Notes: a model not told the origin generated them from the letters alone. DNA of 64,000 nucleotides from an uncultured bacterium (GCA_948467735.1 CAOKFN010000010.1:38543-102542), one strand, 5' to 3'; positions 1 to 9,436 are shown, numbered from the stretch's first letter. Translations and numbers: made by a program.

Positions 1-48
1 CAGATTTGCTTTTGCAGAAAACGTCTATAAAAATGAAAGAACTGAAAT

Positions 49-410
49 GGTGAGCAGGACGATAAGCCGGGTTATGTCGTGAATAATCATCTATCTAGCG
101 CGGCTGTTGCCAGCCGCGTCAAGCGACCTACCTGAAAGCAGGCCGGGCAAACCTGTCGCTCTCTACTTGGTCTTGCTTCGGATGGGGTTTACATGGCTCC
201 GCCCGTTACCGGACGGACGGTAGTCTCTTACACTGCCTTTCCACCATCACCGCGGCGGACCGCGCTGCCGCGCCCGCCGGGCTGTATCTCTCTGCTGCAC
301 TAGCCTTGGAGTCGCCTCCACCGGACGTTATCCGGCATCCTGCCCTGTGAAGCCCGGACTTTCCTCACCTGCATAAACATGCAGCCGCGATTATTTATCC
401 TACTCACCCT
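49..410 (-). ncRNA. rnpB: RNase P RNA, class A
   Basis: This is the catalytic RNA of ribonuclease P, which removes 5' leaders from tRNA precursors. Read on the minus strand it carries the conserved GAGGAAAGTCCGGGCT core near the 5' end and the ACATAACCCGGCTTATCG core near the 3' end. The termini are set by a P1 helix between GGTGAGTAGGA (398-408) and TCCTGCTCACC (49-59), with a P2-like pairing ATAATC/GATTAT just inside. The length of about 360 nt fits class A. A strong promoter lies about 55 bp upstream of the mature 5' end, so a short leader is probably trimmed. The extreme ends are accurate to a few bases only. Confidence 0.95.
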
Positions 411-465
411 TACCTGTTCAGCATCCGCTCCCAATCCGCATAGCTGAACTTCTGTTCTTTTTTGT

Positions 466-494
466 ATTATAACTTCTATTTTCCTAAAAATCAA
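466..494 (-). promoter_or_regulatory. rnpB promoter
   Basis: On the minus strand, -35 TTGATT (489-494), a 17-bp spacer and -10 TATAAT (466-471). Transcription should start near 459 and run into rnpB. It is a near-consensus vegetative promoter. Confidence 0.75.
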
Positions 495-553
495 GAGAAA
501 TTTTTATATTTCATGTTTTTATGCAAGGTTTTCTGCTTAAGCTTTTCGCCTTC

Positions 554-2320
554 CTACATTTTATCAGGCGCTTCAACCCCCAGCAGATCAATGCAGGTCT
601 CCATCACGTCCCGCGTCAGCACAAGCAGCGCGAGAAGGCTGCGCTTTCTGGCTTCCTTCTCCTCCCCGAGAATCTTCGTCGCATGATAGAAACGGTTGAA
701 CGCATTGGCCACGTCATAGACATACGCGCACACCCTCTGGGGCGAAATCTCCTCCACGGCATTTTCCACCATGGTATTGAACTGCACCAGCGCCGTCTCC
801 AGCGCTTTCTCGGCCTCATCCCCGGCCTCCGCAAGTTCCAGCTGGTCCAGACTCCCCCCCTGTTCCCGATATTTATTTAAAATAGACTTAATACGTACAA
901 TGGTATAAAGAATGTAAGGACCCGTATCCCCCTCAAAGGAAGTGAACTTATCGATATCAAAAATATAATCCTTGGAAGCCTGATTGGACAAATCACCGTA
1001 TTTCAGCGCGGAAATCGCCACAATATCGGAAATCTCCCCTGCCTCCTGCTCCGACATCTCCCGGCCTTCCCGGATTTTTCGATACATTTCATCCTTGGTA
1101 TCCTGAACCAGCTTCTCTAACCGCATCACGCCCCCGTCCCTCGTCTTAAAGGGCTTGCCGTCCTTGCCGTTCATGGTGCCGAAGCCCAGAAACCTAAGCT
1201 CCGTCTCCGGCTTCACCAGCTTTGTCCTGCGGGCGCAGCGGAATACCTGTTCAAAGTACAATTCCTGACGCTTATCCGTCAGATAAATGATTTCATCCGG
1301 ATCGTACAGGCGCACGCGCTCCATAATGGTGGCCAGATCCGTGGTATTGTACAAAGCGGCGCCGTCGGACTTTAAAATCATGCAGGGCGGAACCTCTTTC
1401 TTGTCCGTCTCCTCCTTCACATCCACCACCAGCGCGCCCTCGCTGATATGGGCGTAGCCGTTTTCTTTCATATAAGCAACCATCTCAGGGATCAGATCAT
1501 GAACGGAGCTTTCCCCCTTCCACAGATCAAATTCCACATTCAGCCTGCCGTAATTCTTCTTCAAATCCGACACGGACACATTTAAAATATGCTGCCAGAG
1601 CGCCCGATATCCCCTCTCTCCGCTCTGCAGCTTAAAAGTCGCCTCCATGGCCCGCGCCTTGAACTCCGCGTCTTCCTTGGACCTTGCGCTGGCGGCAGGG
1701 TAAATCTCCTCCAGTTCGGAAACCGTAAACGGAGGCTCTTTGGGGTATTCTCCCTCATAATTTTCATCAAAATACACCCATTCGGGATGCCTCTCCCAGA
1801 ATCCTGTCATCACAAGGCCCATGGGCATTCCCCAGTCGCCCATATGAACATCGCCGATACACTCGTTACCCGCATAACGACAGATGCGCTTGACGCTCTC
1901 GCCGAGAATCGCCGAACGGAGATGTCCCACATGAAGAGGCTTCGCAATATTGGCTCCGCCGTAATCGATAATGATCTTCTTCGGTTTCTCCGGCATTTCC
2001 AACCCAAATTTCGGCTCCTTGGCCATTCCTTTTACCACGCCGAGAAGAAATTTCTCCGAAACCTTTAAATTCAAAAAACCGGGCGCCGCCGCGGATACCT
2101 CCCCAAATACCTCGCTGCCTTCCAGCTTCCCGGCCGCCTCGCCCGCAATCACAAGAGGTGCCTTTTTATAACGCTTTGCCCCCGCCATGGCGCCGTTGCA
2201 CTGATACTCGCACAGGTCAGGACGGTTGGATATGGTCACTCTGCCCAAAGAAGCGTCGTATCCCGCCGCCTCGAACGCCTTTCCCACCTCTTCCGACAAA
2301 ATATCCAATATTTTCTTCAT
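554..2320 (-). CDS. argS: Arginyl-tRNA synthetase
   Basis: This cytoplasmic class I aminoacyl-tRNA synthetase charges tRNA-Arg with arginine. The 588-residue protein has the ArgRS N-terminal additional domain (about residues 1-90), the HIGH motif as HVGH at 130-133 within KPLHVGHLRSAILG, the class I catalytic core, and a C-terminal helical anticodon-binding domain ending in DLLGVEAPDKM. As in most ArgRS there is no canonical KMSKS. The region GTMNGKDGKPFKTRDGG takes its place. The start follows an AAAGGCGGG ribosome site. A near-perfect promoter sits 52-80 bp upstream. No T-box leader was found. The gene is transcribed toward rnpB but each has its own promoter. Confidence 0.97.
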   Translation of the reverse strand: MKKILDILSEEVGKAFEAAGYDASLGRVTISNRPDLCEYQCNGAMAGAKRYKKAPLVIAGEAAGKLEGSEVFGEVSAAAPGFLNLKVSEKFLLGVVKGMAKEPKFGLEMPEKPKKIIIDYGGANIAKPLHVGHLRSAILGESVKRICRYAGNECIGDVHMGDWGMPMGLVMTGFWERHPEWVYFDENYEGEYPKEPPFTVSELEEIYPAASARSKEDAEFKARAMEATFKLQSGERGYRALWQHILNVSVSDLKKNYGRLNVEFDLWKGESSVHDLIPEMVAYMKENGYAHISEGALVVDVKEETDKKEVPPCMILKSDGAALYNTTDLATIMERVRLYDPDEIIYLTDKRQELYFEQVFRCARRTKLVKPETELRFLGFGTMNGKDGKPFKTRDGGVMRLEKLVQDTKDEMYRKIREGREMSEQEAGEISDIVAISALKYGDLSNQASKDYIFDIDKFTSFEGDTGPYILYTIVRIKSILNKYREQGGSLDQLELAEAGDEAEKALETALVQFNTMVENAVEEISPQRVCAYVYDVANAFNRFYHATKILGEEKEARKRSLLALLVLTRDVMETCIDLLGVEAPDKM

Positions 2321-2371
2321 AATCGTATCCCGCCTTTCCGCAGCCGTACACTTTCCTGCATATATTTTTTC

Positions 2372-2400
2372 ATTATATCCTGTTTCCCCTGATTCTGCAA
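2372..2400 (-). promoter_or_regulatory. argS promoter
   Basis: Minus strand -35 TTGCAG (2395-2400), 17-bp spacer, -10 TATAAT (2372-2377), giving a leader of about 45 nt before the argS ATG at 2320. Confidence 0.75.
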
Positions 2401-2504
2401 GAAAAAATTGAAATATATGTCAATATTGTCAATATATGCCGACGCTTTTTTACAGCAGACATGCGTCGCCCTCGTCATACGGCTCCGGATTGCCGGATGC
2501 TTTC

Positions 2505-4328
2505 TTACGGCAGCCGATACCTCTCCCCATACGCCAGCACCTTGCCGCGAAACTCTATATTCTCCTCCTGCTTCAGCCTGTCCAGATAAGCCCGGGAATC
2601 AAACTCATCATCGCCGGTCTGCAGCAGGCAGACCGCAATATTGGAGCAATGGTCCGACACGCTCTCAAAATCCGCCGCGATATCGGACAGTAAAAATCCC
2701 AGCTCAATGGTACATTTCCCTTTTCTGAGACGCTTTACATGCCGCCGTCTGATATCGAGATTCAGCCCGTCTATCACTTCCTCCAAAGGCTCCACCTGCC
2801 CCGCCAGCTGCAGATTTCCCTCCTGAAAGCTTTGCACCGTCAGATGCAGAATGTCACGAACCGCCCCTGAAAATACGCCAAGCTCCTCCTTTGCCTTTTC
2901 CGAGAACTGTAATCCCTTTTTTTCTATCTCTTCCGCCGTTTGCTTTAAATTACGGGCATGATCGGAAATCCGTTCAAAATCACCGATACACTGAAACAGG
3001 ACGGAAAGGGTATGGCTGTCCCGTTCCGGCATATCCTTTGTACTGAGCTTTACCAGATAGCTCCCCAGCTCCTCTTTCAGCGTCTCCAGCCTCCGGGCCG
3101 ATTCCGCCGCCTTCTCCGCGGTCTCCCCCGTATACCGGGACAACAGTTCCATGGCCAGATTCACGGACTCTTCCGCAAATTCCGCCAAGACGCCTGCTGC
3201 CGCCCGGCTCCGCTCCACCGCATAGGAGGGCACCTCAAGAAAGCGAACATCCAAAAAACGAAGTGCATTTGAAAAATGTCCCCTTCCCGCCAGTGCGTCC
3301 GGCTCTCCGATGTCTTTTGTCGGCTCCGCGTCCCCCTCTTCCTCCCGGACCGACAGACAGGCAAGCTTCACAATCCCCCCTGAAAAGGGCAGAAGACAGA
3401 AGGCTGCCACAAGATTAAATATGCTGTGTACCGCCGCAATTCCAAAGGCCGTGGCCGGTTCCTCCAAAAAAGCAAACGGCAGCAGGGCGTTTCCGACATA
3501 AAAAAACGTCATAAACAAAGCCGTCCCAATCAGATTAAAATAGAGATGAACCAGCGCGGCCCTTTTGGCGTTCCTGCCCGCTCCCATGCCGGAGAGCATG
3601 GCGGTGACGCAGGTGCCGATATTCTGTCCCAGAATAATGGGAATGGCCGCACGATACCCCACGGCCCCCGTAGCGCAGAGCGCCTGCAGAATCCCCACGG
3701 AAGCGGAGGAGGACTGTAGTATGGCGGTCAATACCGTTCCCGCCAAAAGCCCCAGCACCGGGTTGGTGAACCTTGTGAGCATTCCGGTAAATTCCGGCAC
3801 CTCCGCCAAAGGCTTCACCGCGCCGCTCATGGTATCCATTCCAAACATCAGAATAGCAAAGCCCACCATCACCGCCGCAATGCTCCTGAGCCTGTCCCTC
3901 TGAAGGGCAGTGCGGCCCTTAGCCCCCATAAGCGCCACGCCCACGATTGCCAGAATGGGCGAAAAGGACGCGGGCTTGCACAGCCGCACCAGAAAAGAAC
4001 TGCTGTCAATGCCCTGCGCTCCCAGAATCCATGAGGTAATGGTGGTGCCCACATTCGCCCCCATAATTACCCAAGCCGCCTGCTGCAGCTTCATAATGCC
4101 GGAATTCACAAAGCCCACCACCATCACCGTTGCGGCGGAGGATGATTGAATCACCGCCGTAACCCCGGCCCCCATAAGCACCGCCTTCACAGGATTATCC
4201 GTCAGCCTTTCCAATATCTGCTCAAATCTGCCTCCGGCGGCCTTCGCCAGTCCGTCCCCCAGCAGATGCATCCCATATAAAAAAAGCGCCAGCCCGCCTA
4301 TCATTGTCAGAAAATCAAAAAAGTCCAT
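2505..4328 (-). CDS. Na+/phosphate cotransporter family protein with PhoU-like tail
   Basis: This is a membrane transporter of the Na/Pi cotransporter II family (NptA/YjbB-like), expected to move inorganic phosphate with sodium. The protein begins MDFFDFLTMIGGLALFLYGM and has two inverted hydrophobic repeats. Each carries the family QSSSA signature: VIQSSSAATVMVVGF near residue 60 and ILQSSSASVGILQAL later. The C-terminal third is soluble, helical and PhoU-like, with paired segments such as ERISDHARN and FESVSDHCSN. I chose the ATG at 4328 because GAGAGG lies 6 bp upstream. A longer frame reaches 4457 but lacks a ribosome site. Yeast-type import versus bacterial efflux direction cannot be decided from sequence. 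Confidence 0.9.
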   Translation of the reverse strand: MDFFDFLTMIGGLALFLYGMHLLGDGLAKAAGGRFEQILERLTDNPVKAVLMGAGVTAVIQSSSAATVMVVGFVNSGIMKLQQAAWVIMGANVGTTITSWILGAQGIDSSSFLVRLCKPASFSPILAIVGVALMGAKGRTALQRDRLRSIAAVMVGFAILMFGMDTMSGAVKPLAEVPEFTGMLTRFTNPVLGLLAGTVLTAILQSSSASVGILQALCATGAVGYRAAIPIILGQNIGTCVTAMLSGMGAGRNAKRAALVHLYFNLIGTALFMTFFYVGNALLPFAFLEEPATAFGIAAVHSIFNLVAAFCLLPFSGGIVKLACLSVREEEGDAEPTKDIGEPDALAGRGHFSNALRFLDVRFLEVPSYAVERSRAAAGVLAEFAEESVNLAMELLSRYTGETAEKAAESARRLETLKEELGSYLVKLSTKDMPERDSHTLSVLFQCIGDFERISDHARNLKQTAEEIEKKGLQFSEKAKEELGVFSGAVRDILHLTVQSFQEGNLQLAGQVEPLEEVIDGLNLDIRRRHVKRLRKGKCTIELGFLLSDIAADFESVSDHCSNIAVCLLQTGDDEFDSRAYLDRLKQEENIEFRGKVLAYGERYRLP

Positions 4329-4587
4329 ACATGCCCTCTCTTCGGCCGCCTCGCCGTCAAACGTCGAAATTCCCTTAAATTCCCTGCAGCTGCAGATTTT
4401 TCGACGCCTCCGAATCACAAGACATCCCTCTATAACATGTATTACCATCTTCCGCACAATTTATGTAAGCTTCAATTTATTTGGAATATATTTAATCTCC
4501 GGCTCAATGCATGGCCCAAAAGGCAGCGGACGCCGCAGTCCATCGGGAGCAGCTGATCGGACTGATGGGAGGGATGTTATAGATATC

Positions 4588-4632
4588 CTACAATCGATCC
4601 TCTGCCGTTTCATAAAAATTAATTTCAACCAT
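4588..4632 (-). pseudogene. 5' remnant of a Nudix hydrolase gene (14 codons)
   Basis: A good ribosome site (AAGGAGGAG) precedes an ATG that encodes only MVEINFYETAEDRL before TAG. This sequence resembles the extreme N terminus of clostridial Nudix hydrolases of the type that begin MVE-x-x-F, but no Nudix box follows. The rest of the 4329-4697 gap (about 370 bp) has no other supportable gene. The Nudix assignment rests on memory of the family and is tentative. Confidence 0.3.
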
Positions 4633-4697
4633 CTCCAAAATCTCCTCCTTATATCGCCGTCCTGCTCTCCTTTATCATTTCCAAAGGCCGCCCCGTT

Positions 4698-4907
4698 TTA
4701 TCTTTTATAATAATCCAAAGTATGTAGATTTTCAGGGAAAAGAAAAATATCGGTTCCTCTCCTTCCTCCCAGATCCTTCCAGATAATTACCTTATATGCC
4801 AGTGCGGAATATGTCTGTGTGCCGCCGTCCTTATAGACTTCATGAACGGGAAACAGCACTATAACCAATATCATAAAAACAATCAATATCGCTATCTTCT
4901 TTTTCAT
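4698..4907 (-). CDS. Small secreted or membrane-anchored protein, DGGT family
   Basis: A 69-residue protein with a Lys-rich start (MKKK), a single hydrophobic segment (residues 5-19) and a short exported part containing YKDGGTQTYSALAYKVIIW. The pattern DGGT followed by alternating Tyr/aliphatic residues is common in small Lachnospiraceae extracytoplasmic proteins of unknown function. The start at 4907 follows AAAGGAAATTTACAT. Its ATG overlaps the stop of a possible upstream ORF (4904-5086) as ATGA. I do not know its role. Confidence 0.65.
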   Translation of the reverse strand: MKKKIAILIVFMILVIVLFPVHEVYKDGGTQTYSALAYKVIIWKDLGGRRGTDIFLFPENLHTLDYYKR

Positions 4908-5086
4908 ATGTAAATTTCCTTTCCATTTTCTATGAAAACCGTCATGCACCCCAGCCAAATAATATCGTTTTCGTTCGCAGTACCATACAAACACACAATG
5001 CTATCGTGCAATAGTTTCCCGCTAAAACGCAGAAGTTCCCCATCATACCACGAGGCCTCCGCTATAACACGAAGCTTCCGTACCAT
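4904..5086 (-). CDS. Possible small ORF, translationally coupled to the next gene
   Basis: A 60-residue frame beginning MVRKLRVIAEASWYDGELL. Its TGA overlaps the next ATG (ATGA), the arrangement expected for coupled translation. Just upstream (about 5095-5170) is a second mini-frame beginning MIQYYRIAEAFRFAAG after GGAGG. The two share a RIAEA/VIAEA motif, and the DNA carries degenerate repeats around CGTGTTAT/GGAAG. It may be a decayed tandem-repeat gene rather than a functional one. Nothing identifies a function. Confidence 0.25.
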   Translation of the reverse strand: MVRKLRVIAEASWYDGELLRFSGKLLHDSIVCLYGTANENDIIWLGCMTVFIENGKEIYI

Positions 5087-5237
5087 GGCTTAACGCTTCC
5101 AAAATAACACGAAATTCCCAGCCGCAAAGCGAAATGCCTCCGCGATACGATAATATTGTATCATATCGCCTCCTCTGCAAACCACCATATTTTTCCTTAA
5201 ATTTTCATAAAGATATTTCTTTTTCATAATTTTATGC

Positions 5238-5243
5238 TATAAT
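5238..5243 (+). promoter_or_regulatory. Candidate -10 element for the ankyrin gene
   Basis: TATAAT occurs on the plus strand in a very AT-rich stretch (5200-5260), but no convincing -35 precedes it at 16-18 bp. If used, the ankyrin gene would have a leader of about 200 nt. The 5087-5447 interval otherwise shows only the degenerate small ORFs described above. Confidence 0.3.
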
Positions 5244-5447
5244 AAAAATGTTATAGTATCTTCATATCACCGTATCATGTTATTTTCTTTCTTCGGAAAA
5301 ACAATTCTTCCGAAAAAACACTCAAAACAATGGAAAACGCACTCTCGGCTTTCTATTGTCATGAATGGTTCGTATGCCGCTCCAAACGCCCCGCTGTCCC
5401 CAGCCCCATACGGCAGAATATAGCATGTTACAGAAAGGCGTGGACTT

Positions 5448-7508
5448 ATGGACATAAAAGAATTGACAAACCTGCTGGAAAGCTCCAGCGCAAACACTCG
5501 GTGCAAATATATTCCTTGGTGGGAAGATGATTTCGACAACTGCATGTACCGATATGACCTTTTTAAGAAAGAGGAAATCCAAAATGTGGAGGCCTGCGCC
5601 GCAGAATGCGGAAAAGACGCCCTGCTCGCCCCCGGAGGAAGGTATGGCTTCACCGTATTTCATTACCTCGTATGGCTGAATTTCTACAACGCGGTCAACA
5701 GACTGTTAAGCGAAGGAATCCTCGGCGAAGCAGCCGTCAATCAAACCGGCCAGACCGGAATCACCCCCCTGATGCTGGCCTGCAGCCGCGGAAATCTTGC
5801 CATGGCAGAACTGCTGATAACACACGGAGCCGACTCTTCCCTGTGCGACGCTTCCGGCAGAAACGCATACCACTTTCTGGCCTGTCCCAAGGTGGAAGGA
5901 TTGTCAAACGATTATAACTGCCTAAGAAACGGCCTGACCCAGCGGGAAGCCATTGCCCGCCTGCTTGGAGAGGGCATTGACCAGAAAGACAATGAGGGAA
6001 AAACTCCTTTCGTACTTATGCTGTACGACGGCAATACCAACTGCTCATGGGCGCTGACGGACATATTTCTTGAAAAAGGCGCGTCAACGGACTATGTGGA
6101 CGAAAACGGCGATACCCTTCTTTTGACCGCCCTCAAGAAACGGCATATGACGGCCTCTTTAAAATTAATGGAACAATGCCCTTCCATGGTGAATGCCGCG
6201 AACAATGCAGGCGAAACTCCCATGGATATTGCCCAGAATTTCTATCGCGAATCGCTCCCCATGGCCTTAAAGGATTTCGGCGCTTCACAGCCCTGCGATA
6301 CTGTGCGGATGGACATGAACAATTTGAGCCGGATTACCAGCAACGCCTTTGCCAGCTTTTCCAAGGACGAAAGAGATAATATCAGTCTGGCACTCTATCT
6401 GGCGCGAAAATTAATCAATCAGATAGACCCCGACGATGACGACGATATGAAATGCCTTCTGGGTATCCTGCACAATGGGCTCTCCCAAGACGACGACTGC
6501 CGGATACTGGATATCTGTCAAAAGGCCGGCGTCGATTTCACCGCCCCCATCCATTCCGGCGGCAGCGTCACTTGCGTGAGAGATGAATGCCTGGGGGCCG
6601 GTTACGGAGTCAAGGTCATTAAAAAATTCGTCAGTCTGGGCGTGGACATGAACGAAGCCGCAATCCGCGGCAGAACGCCCGCCAATATCACCGCCTCCAA
6701 GCAGAAAACTTCGTTCGTCTTTAATAAGTCGGAAAATTACTTTGAGGAAGCGGCCCGATTCTTTTCCAAAGAGTCCATGGAACAGGTGGATAACGACGGA
6801 ACCACCGCCCTGCACCAAGCGGCGAAATTTGGCCACACGGACATGATGAAGGTGATGATAGAAAAGGGCGCGGACGTCAACGTGACGGAGGACGAACCGG
6901 CAGAGTCCGGAAACACCCCTCTGCACATCGCCTGTACCTACGGAAAAGCCGATATCGTACAGCTTCTTGAGGCTTCCGGCGCGGACGATTCCCTTCAGAA
7001 TATCAACGGGGAAATTCCCGCCCACGCCGCAGTTATGAAAAAGAAATTCGGCGGAGATTTACAGTCAAAAGAAAGAGCCGCCGTGTTAAAGGAATTGAAT
7101 ACCTTGGACGTGGAACGAAACGACGGCCAGACTCCCCTGATGCTTTCCCAGTACCTTGACCTCAACACCACTCTGGAGCTCCTTCCCATCTTTTTGGACA
7201 AGGGCGTGGATGTGAACCATCGAGACAACAACGGCAATACCGCTTTGATTCTCAACACCAAAAACCAGTGCTATAAAAATGTCGTCAAGGAACTGATCCG
7301 GGCCGGAGCCGACGTCAATATCACGGATAATACCGGCAGCACCGCGCTTCACTATGCCCTCAGATACGGCAGTCAGGACGTGGCGCGTTTTCTGGTAAAA
7401 AAAGGCGCCGACTACAATCGCGCGAACAATCAGGGCGTCACTCCCGTACAGCTGGCCGTGGAACACGGATACGACACCGTATTGGAGGTTATGACCGACA
7501 TCCAGTGA
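5448..7508 (+). CDS. Ankyrin-repeat protein
   Basis: A 686-residue protein made largely of ankyrin repeats, which are protein-binding helix-turn-helix units. Clear repeats include TGITPLMLACSRGNLAMAELL near residue 110, DGTTALHQAAKFGHTDMMKVM near 450 and GNTPLHIACTYGKADIVQLL near 490. A C-terminal set runs through TGSTALHYALRYGSQDVARFL and QGVTPVQLAVEHGYDTVLEVM. There is no signal peptide and no obvious membrane segment, so it is probably cytoplasmic. The N-terminal 80 residues match nothing I recognise. The start follows AGAAAGG. It stands alone on the plus strand among minus-strand genes. Partner and role are unknown; no enzymatic domain is visible. Confidence 0.9.
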   Translation: MDIKELTNLLESSSANTRCKYIPWWEDDFDNCMYRYDLFKKEEIQNVEACAAECGKDALLAPGGRYGFTVFHYLVWLNFYNAVNRLLSEGILGEAAVNQTGQTGITPLMLACSRGNLAMAELLITHGADSSLCDASGRNAYHFLACPKVEGLSNDYNCLRNGLTQREAIARLLGEGIDQKDNEGKTPFVLMLYDGNTNCSWALTDIFLEKGASTDYVDENGDTLLLTALKKRHMTASLKLMEQCPSMVNAANNAGETPMDIAQNFYRESLPMALKDFGASQPCDTVRMDMNNLSRITSNAFASFSKDERDNISLALYLARKLINQIDPDDDDDMKCLLGILHNGLSQDDDCRILDICQKAGVDFTAPIHSGGSVTCVRDECLGAGYGVKVIKKFVSLGVDMNEAAIRGRTPANITASKQKTSFVFNKSENYFEEAARFFSKESMEQVDNDGTTALHQAAKFGHTDMMKVMIEKGADVNVTEDEPAESGNTPLHIACTYGKADIVQLLEASGADDSLQNINGEIPAHAAVMKKKFGGDLQSKERAAVLKELNTLDVERNDGQTPLMLSQYLDLNTTLELLPIFLDKGVDVNHRDNNGNTALILNTKNQCYKNVVKELIRAGADVNITDNTGSTALHYALRYGSQDVARFLVKKGADYNRANNQGVTPVQLAVEHGYDTVLEVMTDIQ

Positions 7509-7579
7509 CCATAAAAGCAGTCCTAAAAGCACACCGCCATTGCCTGGTGCCTGCGGACAAGCTGACAATACATCAAACA

Positions 7580-7628
7580 GGCGGAAACCGGATGCCTTAT
7601 GATTCACTTTGGCATCTCGGTTTCCGCC
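7580..7628. terminator. Large hairpin between convergent ankyrin and chemoreceptor genes
   Basis: GGCGGAAACCG + GATGCC (7580-7596) pairs with GGCATC + CGGTTTCCGCC (7611-7628), with one bulged base. The stem is long and sits between two convergent genes, so it could end both transcripts. The U-tracts on either side are weak (GCTTAAAAAC on plus), which lowers confidence in intrinsic termination. Confidence 0.5.
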
Positions 7629-7677
7629 GCTTAAAAACATACTATTTCCACACATTAACAGCCCTGTGTGCCGTCCA

Positions 7678-9168
7678 TCATTTTGCCGCCGCCTTTGAGC
7701 TGTCATGCCTCAACTGCAGCACTCCTGAAAGCTGTTCCATCCCGTTCTGTACGTTTTCCATAGATTTCAGAATCTCCTCCACTCCAGCCGCCTGCTCTTC
7801 TGTGGAAGCGCTTATTTCCGCCGTGGTCAGCACCGATCCCTGTGAAATCTCTTCCACATGCTCCATTGCGTCCAGCAGGCTGTCCTTGATTGTGACAATA
7901 TTGGCCAGCTCCTGCTTCAGCATATTCGCAACGGAAATAACTTCCTCCGAAGAATGCAGCATATTGTCAAATATCTTTACCGTATCGTTTAATCTCTCAT
8001 TTGATTCTTCCACAATTATGTTATTGTTATCAATAACGCCGTTAACTTCGTTTACGGTGCCGATCACGTCTTTCAAAATAGCGTCTATCTTCTGCGTTGC
8101 GGCGGCAGATTCACTGGAAAGCTTATTGATTTCATCCGCCACCACTGCAAATCCTTTTCCTGCATCTCCTGCCCTAGCCGCCTCGATTGCCGCATTCAGC
8201 GCAAGAAGATTGGTCTGCTGGGCTATCTGGCTGATACTCTCTATTATCTCGCCGATGGAATTTGACTTATGCACCAAAGATACCACGCCCTCCGACGCCA
8301 CTCTTGCAGCCGCAATATTCTCACTGAATTTTGCCGACAATACTTCAATGGACTGCATTCCCTCATCGTTCTTCTGCTTCAACTGCTGAATGGTTTCTAC
8401 CGTCTGAAGCACCTGCTCTTCCGAGGTTTCAATCTTATTGTTCAGATCATTAAATATATCAATGCTTCCTTTTACCTGCTGAATCTGCAGATTTGCGCTG
8501 TCGGCAATCTGACTGGCCGAGGCGGCGATTTCCGTCGTACCCGCCTCAAAATTATGTAAGGAATCATATATTTTCCCGGTAGAGTCCTCCATTCCGTCAA
8601 ACGCCCTGCGGACATTCCCGAGCAGTTCTTCCATTTCATGCTCTTTCTTTTCCACCGTCAAAAATAAAGACTTTGCCCTCTGTATAATGAACACTGCCAC
8701 GATTACGGCCAAAGCATACACCATCCAGATAAAAATCCAGATGCTGAAACTATACATTGCCAGATATGCTTCCTGAAAAATAAACAATGCCGCCAAATTC
8801 GGCACTATGGTAGCCGCCGTACACACAACTATCAACGAAATATCATAATACGGCACCGCAAGGAATAGAATTAAGAAATACGCTTCCACCATGGCCCCGT
8901 AAGAAGCAGGATTTCCAAATACGATAGTCACCCCCCCCAATATGGGCAAAATACATATGTAAAGATATTTGGCATATTTCCCCAGCAGTTTCTCAAACAG
9001 CTTTACCACCAAGTCTGCCGCCACCATCAAAAGCACAATACAGTCTTTGGCCGTCCCATGATTAAACAAAAGAACATATCCCATCGCCACACAGGGTATC
9101 ACTGCCAGAAAAAGAAACAAAACCAAGTTCATTCTCTTTTCTTCATTTTTTAAAATCTCCAGTTCCAT
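7678..9168 (-). CDS. Methyl-accepting chemotaxis protein with multi-spanning membrane sensor
   Basis: A 496-residue chemoreceptor-like protein. Residues 18-165 are a polytopic membrane region of roughly six hydrophobic segments rather than the usual periplasmic Cache domain between two helices. A linker leads to a cytoplasmic coiled-coil signalling domain. Its hairpin tip includes IAQQTNLLALNAAIEAARAG followed by GKGFAVVADEINKLS, the CheA/CheW-contacting consensus. No HAMP domain is obvious. The start follows AAAGGAGG, 15 bp after the small gene at 9183-9436. A promoter lies at 9722-9750. The ligand is unknown; a membrane-embedded sensor suggests a hydrophobic signal or membrane state, which is inference. 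Confidence 0.9.
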   Translation of the reverse strand: MELEILKNEEKRMNLVLFLFLAVIPCVAMGYVLLFNHGTAKDCIVLLMVAADLVVKLFEKLLGKYAKYLYICILPILGGVTIVFGNPASYGAMVEAYFLILFLAVPYYDISLIVVCTAATIVPNLAALFIFQEAYLAMYSFSIWIFIWMVYALAVIVAVFIIQRAKSLFLTVEKKEHEMEELLGNVRRAFDGMEDSTGKIYDSLHNFEAGTTEIAASASQIADSANLQIQQVKGSIDIFNDLNNKIETSEEQVLQTVETIQQLKQKNDEGMQSIEVLSAKFSENIAAARVASEGVVSLVHKSNSIGEIIESISQIAQQTNLLALNAAIEAARAGDAGKGFAVVADEINKLSSESAAATQKIDAILKDVIGTVNEVNGVIDNNNIIVEESNERLNDTVKIFDNMLHSSEEVISVANMLKQELANIVTIKDSLLDAMEHVEEISQGSVLTTAEISASTEEQAAGVEEILKSMENVQNGMEQLSGVLQLRHDSSKAAAK

Positions 9169-9182
9169 TGTATATTCCTCCT

Positions 9183-9436
9183 TTACCCTTCCATTTCTCT
9201 CTCTTCATAATAAGGCTTTCCGTTTCTGACGCCCATCTTTATCGTACAGGGACCGTCCATATCATATCCCTCCCGTTCATAATCCAAGGGCTCTGCGTTC
9301 TTACTCAGCACTGACAGCTCGTCCGCCGCACGGCTGACCTCGTCCTGCCCGCCGCCGATTGCCGGACCGCCGGCCCTCCTGACACCTTTTTCACAGTTTC
9401 TTCCTCTTGAACCTTGAAATGAAATCTTGTTCCCAT
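9183..9436 (-). pseudogene. Frameshifted small gene upstream of the chemoreceptor
   Basis: The ATG at 9436, after AAAGGAG, starts MGTRFHFKVQEEETVKKVSG and this frame stops at 9305. A second frame continues from the same point as GGPAIGGGQDEVSRAADEL and ends ...YYEEREMEG at 9183. The two frames meet at an imperfect 8-bp tandem duplication (GGGCCGGC followed by GGTCCGGC). Removing one unit restores a single 81-residue protein. Either the gene is broken, or the reading frame is varied by the repeat, or this is a sequencing error. The intact product would be hydrophilic and of unknown function, in an operon with the chemoreceptor. Confidence 0.5.

Noticed and set aside
300..494. A 64-codon frame within the RNase P RNA
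   Set aside because: It overlaps rnpB and its promoter; the RNA explains the conservation.
2321..2504. T-box leader upstream of argS
   Set aside because: The promoter is only about 50 bp from the start, with no room for a specifier loop and no T-box sequence.
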